Source of the DNA: Thermoleophilia bacterium
GTDB lineage: Bacteria > Actinomycetota > Thermoleophilia > UBA2241
DNA length: 64,000 nucleotides
Assembly (NCBI GenBank): GCA_041393415.1
Contig: JAWKKE010000001.1
Span: 496,001-560,000 of the forward strand
Direction: 5' to 3'
The position numbers and the translations under genes were made by a program. Below, in pieces: positions 41,163 to 51,600 of this stretch. Below the pieces are notes generated by a model. That model worked only from the letters and a program-made list of their open reading frames with translations, was not told the origin of the DNA and made no database searches. Position 1 is the first letter of the stretch. Each line of letters begins with the position of its first letter.

Positions 41163-43696
41163 GCATCCAAGTCACGCTGGCGCTGCGCTACATGCGCGGC
41201 CGCACCCTGCGTACCGCGCTCACAACGATGGCGATCGCCTTCGGCGTCATGATCATGTTCGGCCTCAACGGCATCCTCCCCGGCCTCACCGAAGCGTTGC
41301 AGCGCACCATGCTGGCGACGGCAGGACAGGTCGATCTCGCGGTCACTTCAAAGAGCGGCGGCACCTTTCCGGCGACCACGCTCACCAGCGTCACTCCCGT
41401 CGAAGGTGTCGCTGCCGCCACACCGGTGTTGCGACGCACCGTCTCTCTCCCCGAGAGCAGCAGCGCGTCTCTGGCATCGGTGGTGGTCGTCGGCATCGAC
41501 CCATCGACGTCGCAGAGCGTCCTGCCGCTGACGCTCGCGAGCGGGCGACTGCTGTCGCAGAGCGACGCTGAGTCGGTCGACGGCACCGTCGCAGCCGTGC
41601 TGCCCACGACGGTGGCCGACGCGCTTGGCGTAACCCTTGGTGAATCGCTCACACTGCCCTCTGCCGACGGCAGTGTGCAGCTCACGGTCGTCGGCCTGCT
41701 CGACATGCCGGCCGTGCCGGGCGTCGACGAGGTCTACGTAACGCTGTCCGCCGCACAGGCAATCCTCGCCGCCGAAGACCAGATCTCCGAGATCGACGTC
41801 GCCTTCGCCGCGGACGTCGATCGCAGCGCCGTCGAGACAGCCGTTGCCGATGCCCTCGGTCCGGACTTCACCACCGGCGCGATCTCGAGCGCGTCACCGC
41901 TCAGCGCTGGCCTGCAGGTCGCGCGCTTCGTGATGACGACCCTCGGCCTGTTTGCGATCGCCATGGGCGGCTTCGTCATTCTCAACACCTTCCGCACTCT
42001 CGTCGCCGAGCGCCGTCACGACATCGGCATGCTGCGCGCCATCGGCGCCTCCCGCCGAACGGTCGCCGGCATCTTCGTCGTCGAGGGTCTGCTGCAAGGA
42101 GTCCTGGGCACCGCCGTCGGACTCGTTGCCGGCTGGCTGCTCGCCACCGGAGCATCGGCGGCCATGCGAAGCATGGTCACCGATCTCATCCGCATCCCTG
42201 AGTCGAGCGTCATTTTCACACCGTCGATCTGGGCGCTGTCGATCGGCTTCGGCATCGGCGTAACCGTGCTCGCCGCCGTCCTGCCGGCCCGCAGCGCCGC
42301 CCGCCTCACCCCTCTCGAAGCGCTACGCCCGGCGCTCGGAGAGAACCAGGAGCCGGGAGCGGCGAGGCGCGCATGGCTGGGCCTGGCGTGCATCCTCATC
42401 GCCATCGCCGGTCTTGTCTCCGGACGTCTGAGCCTCGCCGGTATATCCGTCATCCTTCTCTTGCTGGGCCTCATTCTCGGTGCTCAGGTGGCGGTGCGGC
42501 CCATCACTACGCCGCTCTCTCGCGTTCTGGAGGCGGTGTTTCGGCGCGAGGGCGGCGTCGCGCGCGCCAACCTTCAGCGCGCGCCGGCTCGCGCCGCCGT
42601 CACCGCCTCCACCGTCATGGTCAGCATCGCGTTGATCATCGCGCTGGTCGGTACATTGAGCTCGGTCCTAGACGGGTTCACCAGCTACCTCGACAAGAGC
42701 ATGGGAGCCGACTTCATCGTCGTGCCGCGCAATCTGCTCCTCTCGGGCGGTGTCGTCGGCGCCGGTCCCGAACTGCGCCAACAAGTCGCCGATGTGCCGG
42801 GAATCGGCGACGTCACAACCTTGCGCGTCGCCACCTCGCTCTTCAACGACACCCGCGTGCAGACTGTCGGTATCGAACCCGAGGCGTTCTCGAAAGTCGC
42901 AGGATTCGAGTTTGCGGAGGGCAGCTCGTCGGCCGACCTGGCTCGCCTGAGCGAACCCGGCAGCATGATGGTCAACGGCGTCTTCGCGGCGCGCAACGGC
43001 GTCAAGAAGGGTGACAGCATCACGATGGAGACGCCACAGGGAACGCGCGAATTCTCCGTGGTCGCGATTGCCAACGACTACCTCAACGCGAAGCTCGCCA
43101 CCGTGTACGTCTCGCAGGACACGCTGGCCAGCGTCTTCGGCGTGTCCACGGATGTCGTGCTCCTGGCGAACGCGGCTCCCGGAGCCGACGAAGACGCAGT
43201 CCTCGCCGAACTCTCCACGATCGTCGGCGACTACCCATCCTTCGTCCTGTACAGCACGTCACAGTGGCGAGCGACGCAGATCGGTATCTTCGACCAGATG
43301 CGAGTGCTCTACTTCGGCCTCGCCCTCGTTCTCGCTGTTCCTTCCCTACTGGCCTTGCTGAACACTCTCGCCATCGGCGTGCTGTCACGAACACGCGAGA
43401 TCGGCATGCTGCGCGCGGTGGGCTCCACACGTCGCCAGGTACGCCGCATGGTCACCGCGGAGGCCTTGCTGCTCGCCGCCCTCGGGACAATCGCCGGTCT
43501 CGTCGCTGGTCTCTGGCTCGGCTACGTCATGGTCGACGCGTTGAACGGCATCGGGTTGCCGATGCCATATCGCTTCCCGTGGGTTGGCATAGTGCTGGCG
43601 ATCGCCGTTGCACTGGCCTTCGCGACCCTTGCGGCGCTCATACCTGCTCGACAGGCGGCGCGGCTCAACATCGTACGCGCCCTGCGCTACGAGTGA
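41159..43696 (+). CDS. FtsX/MacB-like ABC permease with two FtsX domains
   Basis: An 845-residue permease starting with GTG inside the ATPase stop. The order is: first helix (about 15-40), periplasmic MacB-PCD domain (about 45-240), three helices of an FtsX domain (about 255-395) with RRHDIGMLRAIGASRRTV, then a second copy with helix, periplasmic domain and FtsX core (TREIGMLRAVGSTRRQVRRM, about 720-845). Such duplicated permeases work with one ATPase. Exported substrates range from lipoproteins to antimicrobial peptides. The last 10 nt overlap the convergent lipid-kinase gene. Confidence 0.94.
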   Translation: MSIQVTLALRYMRGRTLRTALTTMAIAFGVMIMFGLNGILPGLTEALQRTMLATAGQVDLAVTSKSGGTFPATTLTSVTPVEGVAAATPVLRRTVSLPESSSASLASVVVVGIDPSTSQSVLPLTLASGRLLSQSDAESVDGTVAAVLPTTVADALGVTLGESLTLPSADGSVQLTVVGLLDMPAVPGVDEVYVTLSAAQAILAAEDQISEIDVAFAADVDRSAVETAVADALGPDFTTGAISSASPLSAGLQVARFVMTTLGLFAIAMGGFVILNTFRTLVAERRHDIGMLRAIGASRRTVAGIFVVEGLLQGVLGTAVGLVAGWLLATGASAAMRSMVTDLIRIPESSVIFTPSIWALSIGFGIGVTVLAAVLPARSAARLTPLEALRPALGENQEPGAARRAWLGLACILIAIAGLVSGRLSLAGISVILLLLGLILGAQVAVRPITTPLSRVLEAVFRREGGVARANLQRAPARAAVTASTVMVSIALIIALVGTLSSVLDGFTSYLDKSMGADFIVVPRNLLLSGGVVGAGPELRQQVADVPGIGDVTTLRVATSLFNDTRVQTVGIEPEAFSKVAGFEFAEGSSSADLARLSEPGSMMVNGVFAARNGVKKGDSITMETPQGTREFSVVAIANDYLNAKLATVYVSQDTLASVFGVSTDVVLLANAAPGADEDAVLAELSTIVGDYPSFVLYSTSQWRATQIGIFDQMRVLYFGLALVLAVPSLLALLNTLAIGVLSRTREIGMLRAVGSTRRQVRRMVTAEALLLAALGTIAGLVAGLWLGYVMVDALNGIGLPMPYRFPWVGIVLAIAVALAFATLAALIPARQAARLNIVRALRYE

Positions 43697-44574
43697 ACTG
43701 CTCCCGCGCCGCGCGGCACGCGCACGGCAAGTGCCGCCGGACGGACCACGATGTTCAGGCGCCGCACCGCAGGCCGAGTGTCTCCGTCGACCTCGTACGG
43801 CATGGCATGAGCCAGCGAGACCGTGACAGACCTGCCCGTCGTCGTCTCAACGAACGGCGACGACGCCGGGTCACCGAGAACGGTCCTGCTCAGCATCCGC
43901 GCCCACTCCAGCGCGCCCTCAGCCGTGATCACACCGACGTCGAGGACTCCGTCGTCCGGGAGGGCGTTTGGGAAGGCGGTCATGCCTGCGATCAAATGGC
44001 CCACGTTGCCAACCAGGACACAACTCGCGAGACCAGAGAACCATGCGGCACCGTCCACTGCGACGCTGGTGTGAACCGGGTCATGCGTGACACTGCGCAC
44101 GCCGACGGCGACGTAGGCCAGCGGCCCGAGCCGGTCCTTCAGCCCGGTATCGACGTCGCGCATCAAGATGGCGTCGAACCCCGTACCCGCCATGACGGCG
44201 AATGGCTCGCCGTTGACGACGCCGATGTCGATCCGTCGTGTGTCTCCAGACAGACCGATCTCGACGGCCGCCTCGAGATCTGTCGGAATGCCGAGATTCG
44301 CGGCGAGGAGATTGGCCGTCCCCGCCGGCAACAGTGCGAGGGTGGCCGGAGTGCCGGCGAGGCCGGCAATGCACTCCTGCACCATCCCGTCGCCGCCCCA
44401 CACAAAGAGCAGATCGACGCCGGCGGCGATCTGCTCCTTCACAGCCTCAGGTACGTCCTCGGCGCTGCCAGTCTCGCGCCACAGCGGCTCCACGCCACGC
44501 CGGCCGAGGACGGCGCGCAGCGCGCGAAGCCCTGGCCCAAGTGACTTGGTCGGATTCGCGACGACGCCGATCAC
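43687..44574 (-). CDS. Diacylglycerol/lipid kinase-like protein (DagK_cat, YegS/DgkB type)
   Basis: A 295-residue protein. The ATP-site motif is WGGDGMVQE, where the family has GGDGTxxE, so Thr is replaced by Met. PAGTANLLAANLGIP follows. A C-terminal beta-sandwich contains the GTGFDA and DDGVLDV motifs. The family phosphorylates diacylglycerol or related lipids at the inner face of the membrane. The GGDGT Thr to Met change also occurs among real members, so activity is still likely. The 3' end overlaps that of the ABC permease in opposite orientation. Confidence 0.9.
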   Translation of the reverse strand: MIGVVANPTKSLGPGLRALRAVLGRRGVEPLWRETGSAEDVPEAVKEQIAAGVDLLFVWGGDGMVQECIAGLAGTPATLALLPAGTANLLAANLGIPTDLEAAVEIGLSGDTRRIDIGVVNGEPFAVMAGTGFDAILMRDVDTGLKDRLGPLAYVAVGVRSVTHDPVHTSVAVDGAAWFSGLASCVLVGNVGHLIAGMTAFPNALPDDGVLDVGVITAEGALEWARMLSRTVLGDPASSPFVETTTGRSVTVSLAHAMPYEVDGDTRPAVRRLNIVVRPAALAVRVPRGAGAVHS

Positions 44575-44674
44575 TGCCCCTCCTTCGCCAATAGGCTACC
44601 CGCTAGAGTCTTGAGACTAGCGGAAGGTTGACCACACCGAGTTGCGGCACACCGTGACGATACCGTCACCGGGA

Positions 44675-45451
44675 TCATTCCGAGACGTAGCGCGGATACG
44701 TATGCTTGGCGGCGCGTGCATGCTCAAGATCGATCGTAACGGTCGCGAACGGCGTCGCAGCATCGGTTCGCGCCAAGACCACGCCGTCGGGATCGACGAT
44801 CCATCCGAGCCCGCCGCAATCGGTTTCGCTTGCCGGCGGGTACCAGAGATTCGACGAGAGGCAGAACGCGCCCGAGCACACGGCGGCGGCGCGACCACCC
44901 GCAAGCCAGACGTCGGTCGATCCGTAGGGCGTAGCGCGCGGGACGCAAAGCACGTCGGCGCGCTCTGCCGCATAGTGTCGCGCCCATTCCATAAACCACA
45001 TCTCGGTGCAAACGAGGACGCCGATACGCATGCCGAGCGCGCGACCAAGATCGAAGCGCTTCTCACCACGGTCGTACCAGCTCGCCTCCCAGTAGCCTGG
45101 CTCGTCGGGAAGATAGTACTTTTCGCGTATCGGTACGACGTCCGCCGCGCCCTCCTCCCAGAGGTACGCCTGATTCCGCCGGCTCCCGAGCGCCGTGACG
45201 ATCGGCCGCGTACCGACGACGGCGCGAGCGCCAAGGTCGGCAAGTCTGGCCACGTGGCGCTCGTGCTCCGCCACCGAGGCGAGCCAGAGGCGCGCGTCGG
45301 GGATCCTCTCAATGGCGAGCCACGCGGAAAAGCACAACTCCGGCAGAAGCAAGAAGTCGGTTCCGGCCGCCTGCACGTGGGCACGCAAGACCGCCAGCGA
45401 GCCTTCCAGATGCCCGGGGCGCGGATCGACTTGGCAGACAGTGACCTTCAC
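44675..45451 (-). CDS. Carbon-nitrogen hydrolase (nitrilase superfamily)
   Basis: A 258-residue cytosolic amidase-type enzyme. The catalytic triad is visible: Glu in LLLPELCFSAW, Lys in REKYYLPDEPGYWE and Cys in GVLVCTEMWFMEWAR. The fold hydrolyses amides, carbamoyl groups or nitriles. The Trp-Phe after the Cys and the YWEASWYDRG segment are not enough to choose a subfamily. It is last in a row of four minus-strand metabolic genes (from 48451), 141 nt after the dehydrogenase, so co-transcription is possible but not certain. Confidence 0.88.
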   Translation of the reverse strand: MKVTVCQVDPRPGHLEGSLAVLRAHVQAAGTDFLLLPELCFSAWLAIERIPDARLWLASVAEHERHVARLADLGARAVVGTRPIVTALGSRRNQAYLWEEGAADVVPIREKYYLPDEPGYWEASWYDRGEKRFDLGRALGMRIGVLVCTEMWFMEWARHYAAERADVLCVPRATPYGSTDVWLAGGRAAAVCSGAFCLSSNLWYPPASETDCGGLGWIVDPDGVVLARTDAATPFATVTIDLEHARAAKHTYPRYVSE

Positions 45452-45592
45452 GCCGCTAGCCTACCGCGCCACGAAAGACACACGTCGGACTGCGCCGTAG
45501 CGTGATGCCGCCGCGCACGCCATCCGTCGCCATCAGTCGCTCCAACTCTGCCGACCAGACGAAGCTCGCCGGCGCGAGACATACGCCGGCGA

Positions 45593-46618
45593 CTAGTCGT
45601 TCGGCCGCAGGATGACCTTGAGGCAGGCAGACGGCTGCGCGGCCATCCTGAACGCCTCACCGACCTGCTCGAGCGGGAAGCGGTGCGTGATCATGTCGTC
45701 GACCTGGACCGTCCCGCGACGCAGGAGCTCGAGCGCCTGCACATTGTCGAACGGCGCGGCGCCGTAGCAGGTCCGCAAACTGATGTCGTTGCGCCAGAAG
45801 GGATTGAAGTCGACGGCGAGCGTCTCGCCGGGCTTTCCGACGGCGAAGAAGAGCGCCGTGCCGCCGCGGCCGACGCTACGCATGGCGGCGTCGGCGGCGC
45901 TTGCGGCGCCCGTACATATGACGACATGATCGGCCGGTCTGCCGGCGTGCTCCGCGAAGCGCGCCGCGACGTCGTCGCCGGCATGAACCGCAAGGTCGGC
46001 CCCCGCCGACCGGGCCGCCGCCAGGCGGAACTCGTCGATGTCGGCCACCGCGACCACCCCGGCGCCGAGCGCCTTCGCCAGCTTCACGAACAGCAACCCC
46101 GCGAGGCCCGCGCCGTACACGAGCACGCCCTCGGTCGGCGCCAGGCGAATCGTTCGCAGTGCGCGCACGACGGTGGCCAGCGGCTCCACAAACGTGCCGG
46201 TCTCGTACGCGACCTCGTCCGGCAGTTTGAGGATACCGGTACGCACGCTGCGCCCGGTGACGCGCAGGAACTGCGCGAACCCGCCGGGCGCAAAGTTATT
46301 GACCTCCTGGAAGGTCCGACAGGCGGTCTCGTGTCCGCGCAGACATTCGCGGCACTCGCCGCAGGGCACATGGTGCGTAGCGAAGACCCTGTCGCCGACC
46401 ATCAGTCCCGTCACGTCTTCGCCGACTTCGACGATGTCGCCTGTCACCTCGTGGCCGAGCACGAGAGGCGCGCGTTTGATTCGGTACCACTCCATGAGGT
46501 CCGAGCCGCAGATGCCACTGGCTCGGACCTTGATCAAGACATCGCCGGGTCTCACCACGGGACGTTCCTGCTCTTCGAGACGTACGTCGGCATTGCAGTA
46601 GTACATGCCGACCTTCAT
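45593..46618 (-). CDS. Zinc-dependent medium-chain dehydrogenase
   Basis: A 341-residue MDR enzyme. The catalytic-zinc region is ASGICGSDLMEWY with GHEVTGDIVEVG. The structural-zinc lobe CGECRECLRGHETAC holds four Cys. The nucleotide-binding part has VLVYGAGLAGLLFVKLAKALG and an acidic residue after the next strand (VADIDE), favouring NAD. The ATG at 46618 follows GGAGACGGG. It oxidises a secondary or polyol-type alcohol, as in the sorbitol/threonine dehydrogenase branch. It lies 58 nt downstream of the LsrF-like gene, suggesting consecutive steps. Confidence 0.93.
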   Translation of the reverse strand: MKVGMYYCNADVRLEEQERPVVRPGDVLIKVRASGICGSDLMEWYRIKRAPLVLGHEVTGDIVEVGEDVTGLMVGDRVFATHHVPCGECRECLRGHETACRTFQEVNNFAPGGFAQFLRVTGRSVRTGILKLPDEVAYETGTFVEPLATVVRALRTIRLAPTEGVLVYGAGLAGLLFVKLAKALGAGVVAVADIDEFRLAAARSAGADLAVHAGDDVAARFAEHAGRPADHVVICTGAASAADAAMRSVGRGGTALFFAVGKPGETLAVDFNPFWRNDISLRTCYGAAPFDNVQALELLRRGTVQVDDMITHRFPLEQVGEAFRMAAQPSACLKVILRPND

Positions 46619-46676
46619 GCGCCCGTCTCCACCTACTCCCTGAGTCACGTTGACTTCCCCGCGCGGCGCTGGCGAC

Positions 46677-47564
46677 TCACGCCCCGGCGCCGTCGCTGGC
46701 GAGGCCGCGATAGAGCTCGTAGCCCTCCGCGGCCGACGCCCCCTCGTGCACAACCTTGCGCACAGCCTGAATCATCGCCACCGGCGCCGCCGACTGGAAG
46801 ACGTTTCGGCCCATGTCAACACCGGCGGCGCCGCGATCGATGGCGTCACGCGCCATCTGCAGCGCGGCGAGCTCGTCCAGCTTCTTCCCGCCGGCGATCA
46901 CGATCGGCACCGGACACGCAGCCGTCACCCTCTCGAAATCCTCGACGTAGTACGTCTTGACGATTGCAGCGCCCAACTCCGCGAGAATGCGCGTCGCAAG
47001 ACCGATGTACCGTGCGTCGCGTGTCAGCTCAGTGCCGACTGCAGTGACTCCCAGCACGGGGATGCCGTAACGACTGCACGAGTCCACCAGGCTCGTCATG
47101 TTGTGCACCGACTGCGTCTCGTGCGTCCCGCCGATGAAGACCTGTACTGCCACAGCGCTCGTGTTGAGTCGCAGGGCATCCTCGACGTCAACGGCGAGCC
47201 GTTCGTCTGACAGGTCCTTGAGAATGGAGGGTCCGCCCGAGGCTCGCAGTACGACCGCGTTCGACGCTTCCGGATTGATGAGCGTGCGTAACACGCCGCG
47301 TGTGCACATCAAAGCGTCGGCGTACGGCACCAGCGGGCCGATCGTCACGTCGATGCGCTCGAGACCGGTGGTCGGACCCTGGAAGTAGCCGTGATCAAAC
47401 GCCAACATGACGGTCTTGCCACTGCATGGGTCGAAGACACGCGCCAGCCGATTCTTCATCCCCCAGTCGTAGCTCCCGGAGCCCTTGAGGGAGTATTCGC
47501 AGTTCCGTTGCGGAGTATCGAAGTAATACTCCTTGCGCTTCGTGGAGATGTCCTGTTCTGGCAT
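46677..47564 (-). CDS. LsrF-like class I aldolase/thiolase (DhnA family)
   Basis: A 295-residue TIM-barrel protein very similar in its landmarks to LsrF, the thiolase acting on 3-hydroxy-5-phosphonooxypentane-2,4-dione in autoinducer-2 breakdown. These include [31 protein letters not shown], the Schiff-base Lys in [21 protein letters not shown] and [14 protein letters not shown]. No lsrK, lsrR, lsrG or transporter gene is adjacent. Instead it sits between an acetoacetate-decarboxylase-like gene and a zinc dehydrogenase. The substrate may therefore be a different phosphorylated or acylated ketose. Confidence 0.9.
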   Translation of the reverse strand: MPEQDISTKRKEYYFDTPQRNCEYSLKGSGSYDWGMKNRLARVFDPCSGKTVMLAFDHGYFQGPTTGLERIDVTIGPLVPYADALMCTRGVLRTLINPEASNAVVLRASGGPSILKDLSDERLAVDVEDALRLNTSAVAVQVFIGGTHETQSVHNMTSLVDSCSRYGIPVLGVTAVGTELTRDARYIGLATRILAELGAAIVKTYYVEDFERVTAACPVPIVIAGGKKLDELAALQMARDAIDRGAAGVDMGRNVFQSAAPVAMIQAVRKVVHEGASAAEGYELYRGLASDGAGA

Positions 47565-47629
47565 GGAGAAGCCTCTCTCTTCACGGTCGATGCGGCGCCT
47601 CGGACTCTAGGGTTCGTCTCCGAGGCGCG

Positions 47630-48451
47630 TCAAGTTGCCGCCGACGCGTCTTTCGAGTTGGAGCGCAGATCTCTCAGTGAAGCCAAGTCGTCGACGGTGA
47701 GCGCGAAGGTGAAGCGGTAGCCGGCGCCCACGCTCACAGGCCGCAGGTCGCCGAGCTCGAGATACGGATGCTCGTGGAAGGCGAGAGTTGCCTCACCCCT
47801 CCAGATGGGCGACACACTCACGTCACGGGACTTGAGCTGGACGAGCTCGTAGACCGCCGGCTGTTCGTGCTTCCCCGCAGCAAGCTCCGGGAAGTGCCGT
47901 GTGTTCACCGCACGCGCGAAGCTGGGCGTCGGTAATGCCTCCGCCTCCTCGCGCAGCGTGATCTGTGCTTCCGCGAGAAGCCGGTCCTTGACCGCGAGAG
48001 TGGCTCCGAAACGGCCACCGGGGCCGGCGACCGGCCCCGCTTTCGAGGGCAAGTCGTAAGCACGTGTCATCCAGGTGGAGCCGATCTGCTTGGGCCAACC
48101 CTGCGCGAGCCCTCGCATCAGGGCAACGTCCTGATCCACCCAGATGAACGGGCAGAAAGCGACGGACGCACCCTCGTACGAAGCCGAGAGAAGGACGATG
48201 GTCTCGCGGTACTGACTGCGAATGGGGTCGAGGTACTCAAGCCCCGTGTCGCTGGCGTACTGCCATTCAAGGAAGTAGACGGCGCAGTGATTCGAGGAGA
48301 ACTCCAGGCCTTCCGGCAAGAACGCGGCCACCGCCTCCGGGCTCGCGGCGAACTCGACTGCCAGCGCGTTGCCCACGTAGTGCCATGGCGGCGCCGGTGA
48401 GAGACTCGACGTCCCACGCGGCGTGCGTGGCAGCGTGTACCCCTTCAGCAT
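47630..48451 (-). CDS. Acetoacetate decarboxylase-like protein
   Basis: A 273-residue ADC-fold protein. It contains FLPEGLEFSSNHCAVYFLEW, the region with the catalytic environment Glu, and RGLAQGWPKQIGSTW, where Lys occupies the Schiff-base region. ADC-fold enzymes decarboxylate acetoacetate or catalyse aldol and hydrolytic reactions on other keto acids. The second of two adjacent ATGs (48451) has better spacing to AAGGAGG; the first is 48454. It is the first gene of the four-gene row down to 44675 and lies 65 nt before the LsrF-like gene. Confidence 0.85.
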   Translation of the reverse strand: MLKGYTLPRTPRGTSSLSPAPPWHYVGNALAVEFAASPEAVAAFLPEGLEFSSNHCAVYFLEWQYASDTGLEYLDPIRSQYRETIVLLSASYEGASVAFCPFIWVDQDVALMRGLAQGWPKQIGSTWMTRAYDLPSKAGPVAGPGGRFGATLAVKDRLLAEAQITLREEAEALPTPSFARAVNTRHFPELAAGKHEQPAVYELVQLKSRDVSVSPIWRGEATLAFHEHPYLELGDLRPVSVGAGYRFTFALTVDDLASLRDLRSNSKDASAAT

Positions 48452-48647
48452 CATGCCTCCTTCCGACCTCAAGCAAGTCGTCGTCAAACCTGTAAACCGC
48501 CGCAACGGTCCTGTCTGTGAGCTTACCCCAGCGGGTAGAATAACTGCCTAGGGCGACGGCGTCTGGTTTGGACTATGCATGGGCAGCATCGGACCAGTCG
48601 TCGTGGCGGAGAGAGTTGGGTTGACCGCGTGGCGGTCGGAGGCAGCA

Positions 48648-51600
48648 ATGAGCACTGGGTATCCCGTCAAGCCACGTCGCCGATCGCGGGCATCATTACT
48701 TGGGCTGGTCCTGGCGTTTCTGGCCGCCACGGCCCTGCTGTTCGCAGCCATCGTCGACAACGCCGAGGCGGCAGGCAAGACCGTCCTAATCGTTGCTCCC
48801 CATCCAGACGACGATCTACTCTACGGGGCCGGCGTCGCCGCCCGTGCGCTCGCCAACGGCGACACGGTCAAGGTCGTCTTCATGACCAACGGCGACCTGC
48901 TCGGCGCCACCACGGTACGCGAAGTCGAGGGCGTCAACGCCCAGACTCAGTACATCGGCACCACCGAAGACGACCTCATGTTCCTCGGGTACCCCGACGG
49001 AGGACTCTGGCACATCCTCCACTGGCAACCCAGTGCCACCGACGTCTACGTCGCTCGCCAAGGTACGTCTGCCACCTACGGCATTCGCGGCCTTGGACGC
49101 ACCGACTACCACAACTACCGGTTCGGCACACACGCCACCTACAACCGTGCCAATATCCTCGCTGATCTTGAGGACATCCTCGCCACCTATCGTCCGGACG
49201 ACGTCTACACCACCTCACAGTACGACGGTGCCTCAGACCACGCGGCGACACGCTGGCTGGTCAAGACGGCGCTTGCAGCGCGCGTCACCGCCGACCCCAC
49301 CTACGCACCCACTTTCCACACGACCTTCGTCGATTGGCCGCACTCCAGCGACTGGCCGGCTTCCATGAACGCCGCTGCCGACTTCACGGAGCCCTCCGGT
49401 CTCTCCAGCTACACACCGCTAGTCTGGTCGGCTCGTGAGAGCTTCCCAGTGCCCACTGCGATGCAGTCGACCGACTACCCGACCAACCCCAAGTATCTGG
49501 CCGTCAACGCCCATGTCAGCCAGGGTGGCACGTCGGGCATCCTCGGCCGCTACATCCACCGCGACGAGTTCTTCTGGGTCGACCCAATCGTCGCCGCCGC
49601 CAATAGCGCGCCAGGAGCGAACGCCGGGCCGGCGCAGACGGCGATCGAGAAGACGGTCGCCCAACTCGACGGCCGCAGCAGCACCGATCCCGACGGCGAC
49701 CCACTGTACTACGCCTGGACACAGACCGGCGGACCCTCAGTCACTCTCTCTGACTCCACATCCGTGCGCCCGACATTCTCCGCGCCCGCCGGTACGTCCA
49801 CGCTGACCTTCCAGCTGATCGTCAGTGACGGCCGGCTCTCAAGCAGCCCATCCACAGTCACCGTCTCCGTGGTGCCCGAGGGCAGCGCGTCCGTCAACGT
49901 GGCGCCTCGCGCCTGGCTCTACGCCTCCACCGAAGACCGCACCACCGGCCAGTACGCCTTCAAGGCCGTCGACGGCAGCGCCGACGGCTATCCCGGCGAT
50001 TACACGCGCGAATGGGTCTCCCGCCAGACGAGCGGCGCCTGGCTCAAGCTTGCTTGGACCGAACCTACAACAGTGAGTCGCATCGTCCTCAACGACCGCC
50101 GCAACCTGAACGACCAGATCACCGGCGGGACCATCACGTTCAGCGACGGTAGCTCCATCTCCACCGGTTCGCTGCCCAACGACGGCTCACCGCTCACGCT
50201 TACGTTCACGGCCCGCACCGTGACCTGGCTGCAACTCACGGTCAATTCCGTCAGCTCGAGCACCGACGGCATCGGCCTCGGCGAGATCGAGGTGTACGGT
50301 GGCGCCGCCGTCAATCAGGCGCCAACCGCGAACGCCGGCGCCAACCAGTCGGTGACCACCGGCAGCAGCGTGCAACTCGACGGCAGCGGCAGCTCCGACC
50401 CAGACGGGGATTCGCTCACCTACACCTGGACGCAGACGGAAGGGCCGGCGGTGAGCCTCTCCAGCACGAGCGCCGCGCAACCTACCTTCACCGCACCCTC
50501 CGCGGCGACGAGTCTCACCTTCCAGCTCGTCGTCAGCGACGGTACGGTCTCGAGCGATCCGGCAAGCGTGACGGTAGCCGTGACGGCGACCGGAGGCGGA
50601 GGCGCCGCGACCAACATTGCGCCGCTGGCAACGGTCACCGCCTCCGGACAGGTCACTTCGACGGGGCAGCTCGCGATCAAGGCCGTCGACGGCAGCGCCG
50701 ACGGCTATCCCGGCGATTACACGCGCGAATGGGCGTCCGGATCCACCAAGAGCGGCACGTGGTTGAAGCTCGTGTGGACGAGCCCGTACACGGTAGATCA
50801 CATCGTCCTTAACGATCGCCCCAACCTCAACGATCAGATCACCGGCGGGACCATCACGTTCAGCGACGGTAGCTCCATCTCCACCGGTTCGCTGCCCAAC
50901 GACGGCTCACCGCTCACGCTCAACTTCGCCGCCCGCAGCGTCACCAGCGCCCAGCTCACCGTCACGTCGATCAGCTCAACGACGCAGAATATCGGCCTCA
51001 GCGAGATCGAGGTCTACACGCAGGGTGCCGCCGTCAATCAGGCGCCAACCGCGAACGCCGGCGCCAACCAGTCGGTGACCACCGGCAGCAGCGTGCAACT
51101 CGACGGCAGCGGCAGCTCCGACCCAGACGGGGATTCGCTCTCCTACACCTGGACGCAGACGGAAGGGCCGGCGGTGAGCCTCTCCAGCACGAGCGCCGCG
51201 CAACCTACCTTCACCGCACCCTCCGCGGCGACGAGTCTCACCTTCCAGCTCGTCGTCAGCGACGGTACGGTCTCGAGCGATCCGGCAAGCGTGGTCGTCA
51301 CCGTCGATCCGCCGGCCCCCTTGCCGACACTCTCGATTAGCGACGAGACGGTCACCGAGGGCAACTCGGGCAGCAGCAACGCAAGCTTCACGGTCACGCT
51401 CTCGGCGGCCAGCACGCAGACGGTCACCGTGAACTACGCCACTAGCAACGGGACGGCGACGGCCGGCAGCGACTACACGGCGACGAGCGGCACGCTTACC
51501 TTCACTGCCGGGCAGACGTCGAAGACCGTGAGCGTCGCGGTGCTCGGCGACACACTGGTCGAAGCGGACGAGACCTTCAGTGTGACCTTGACCAGTCCCG

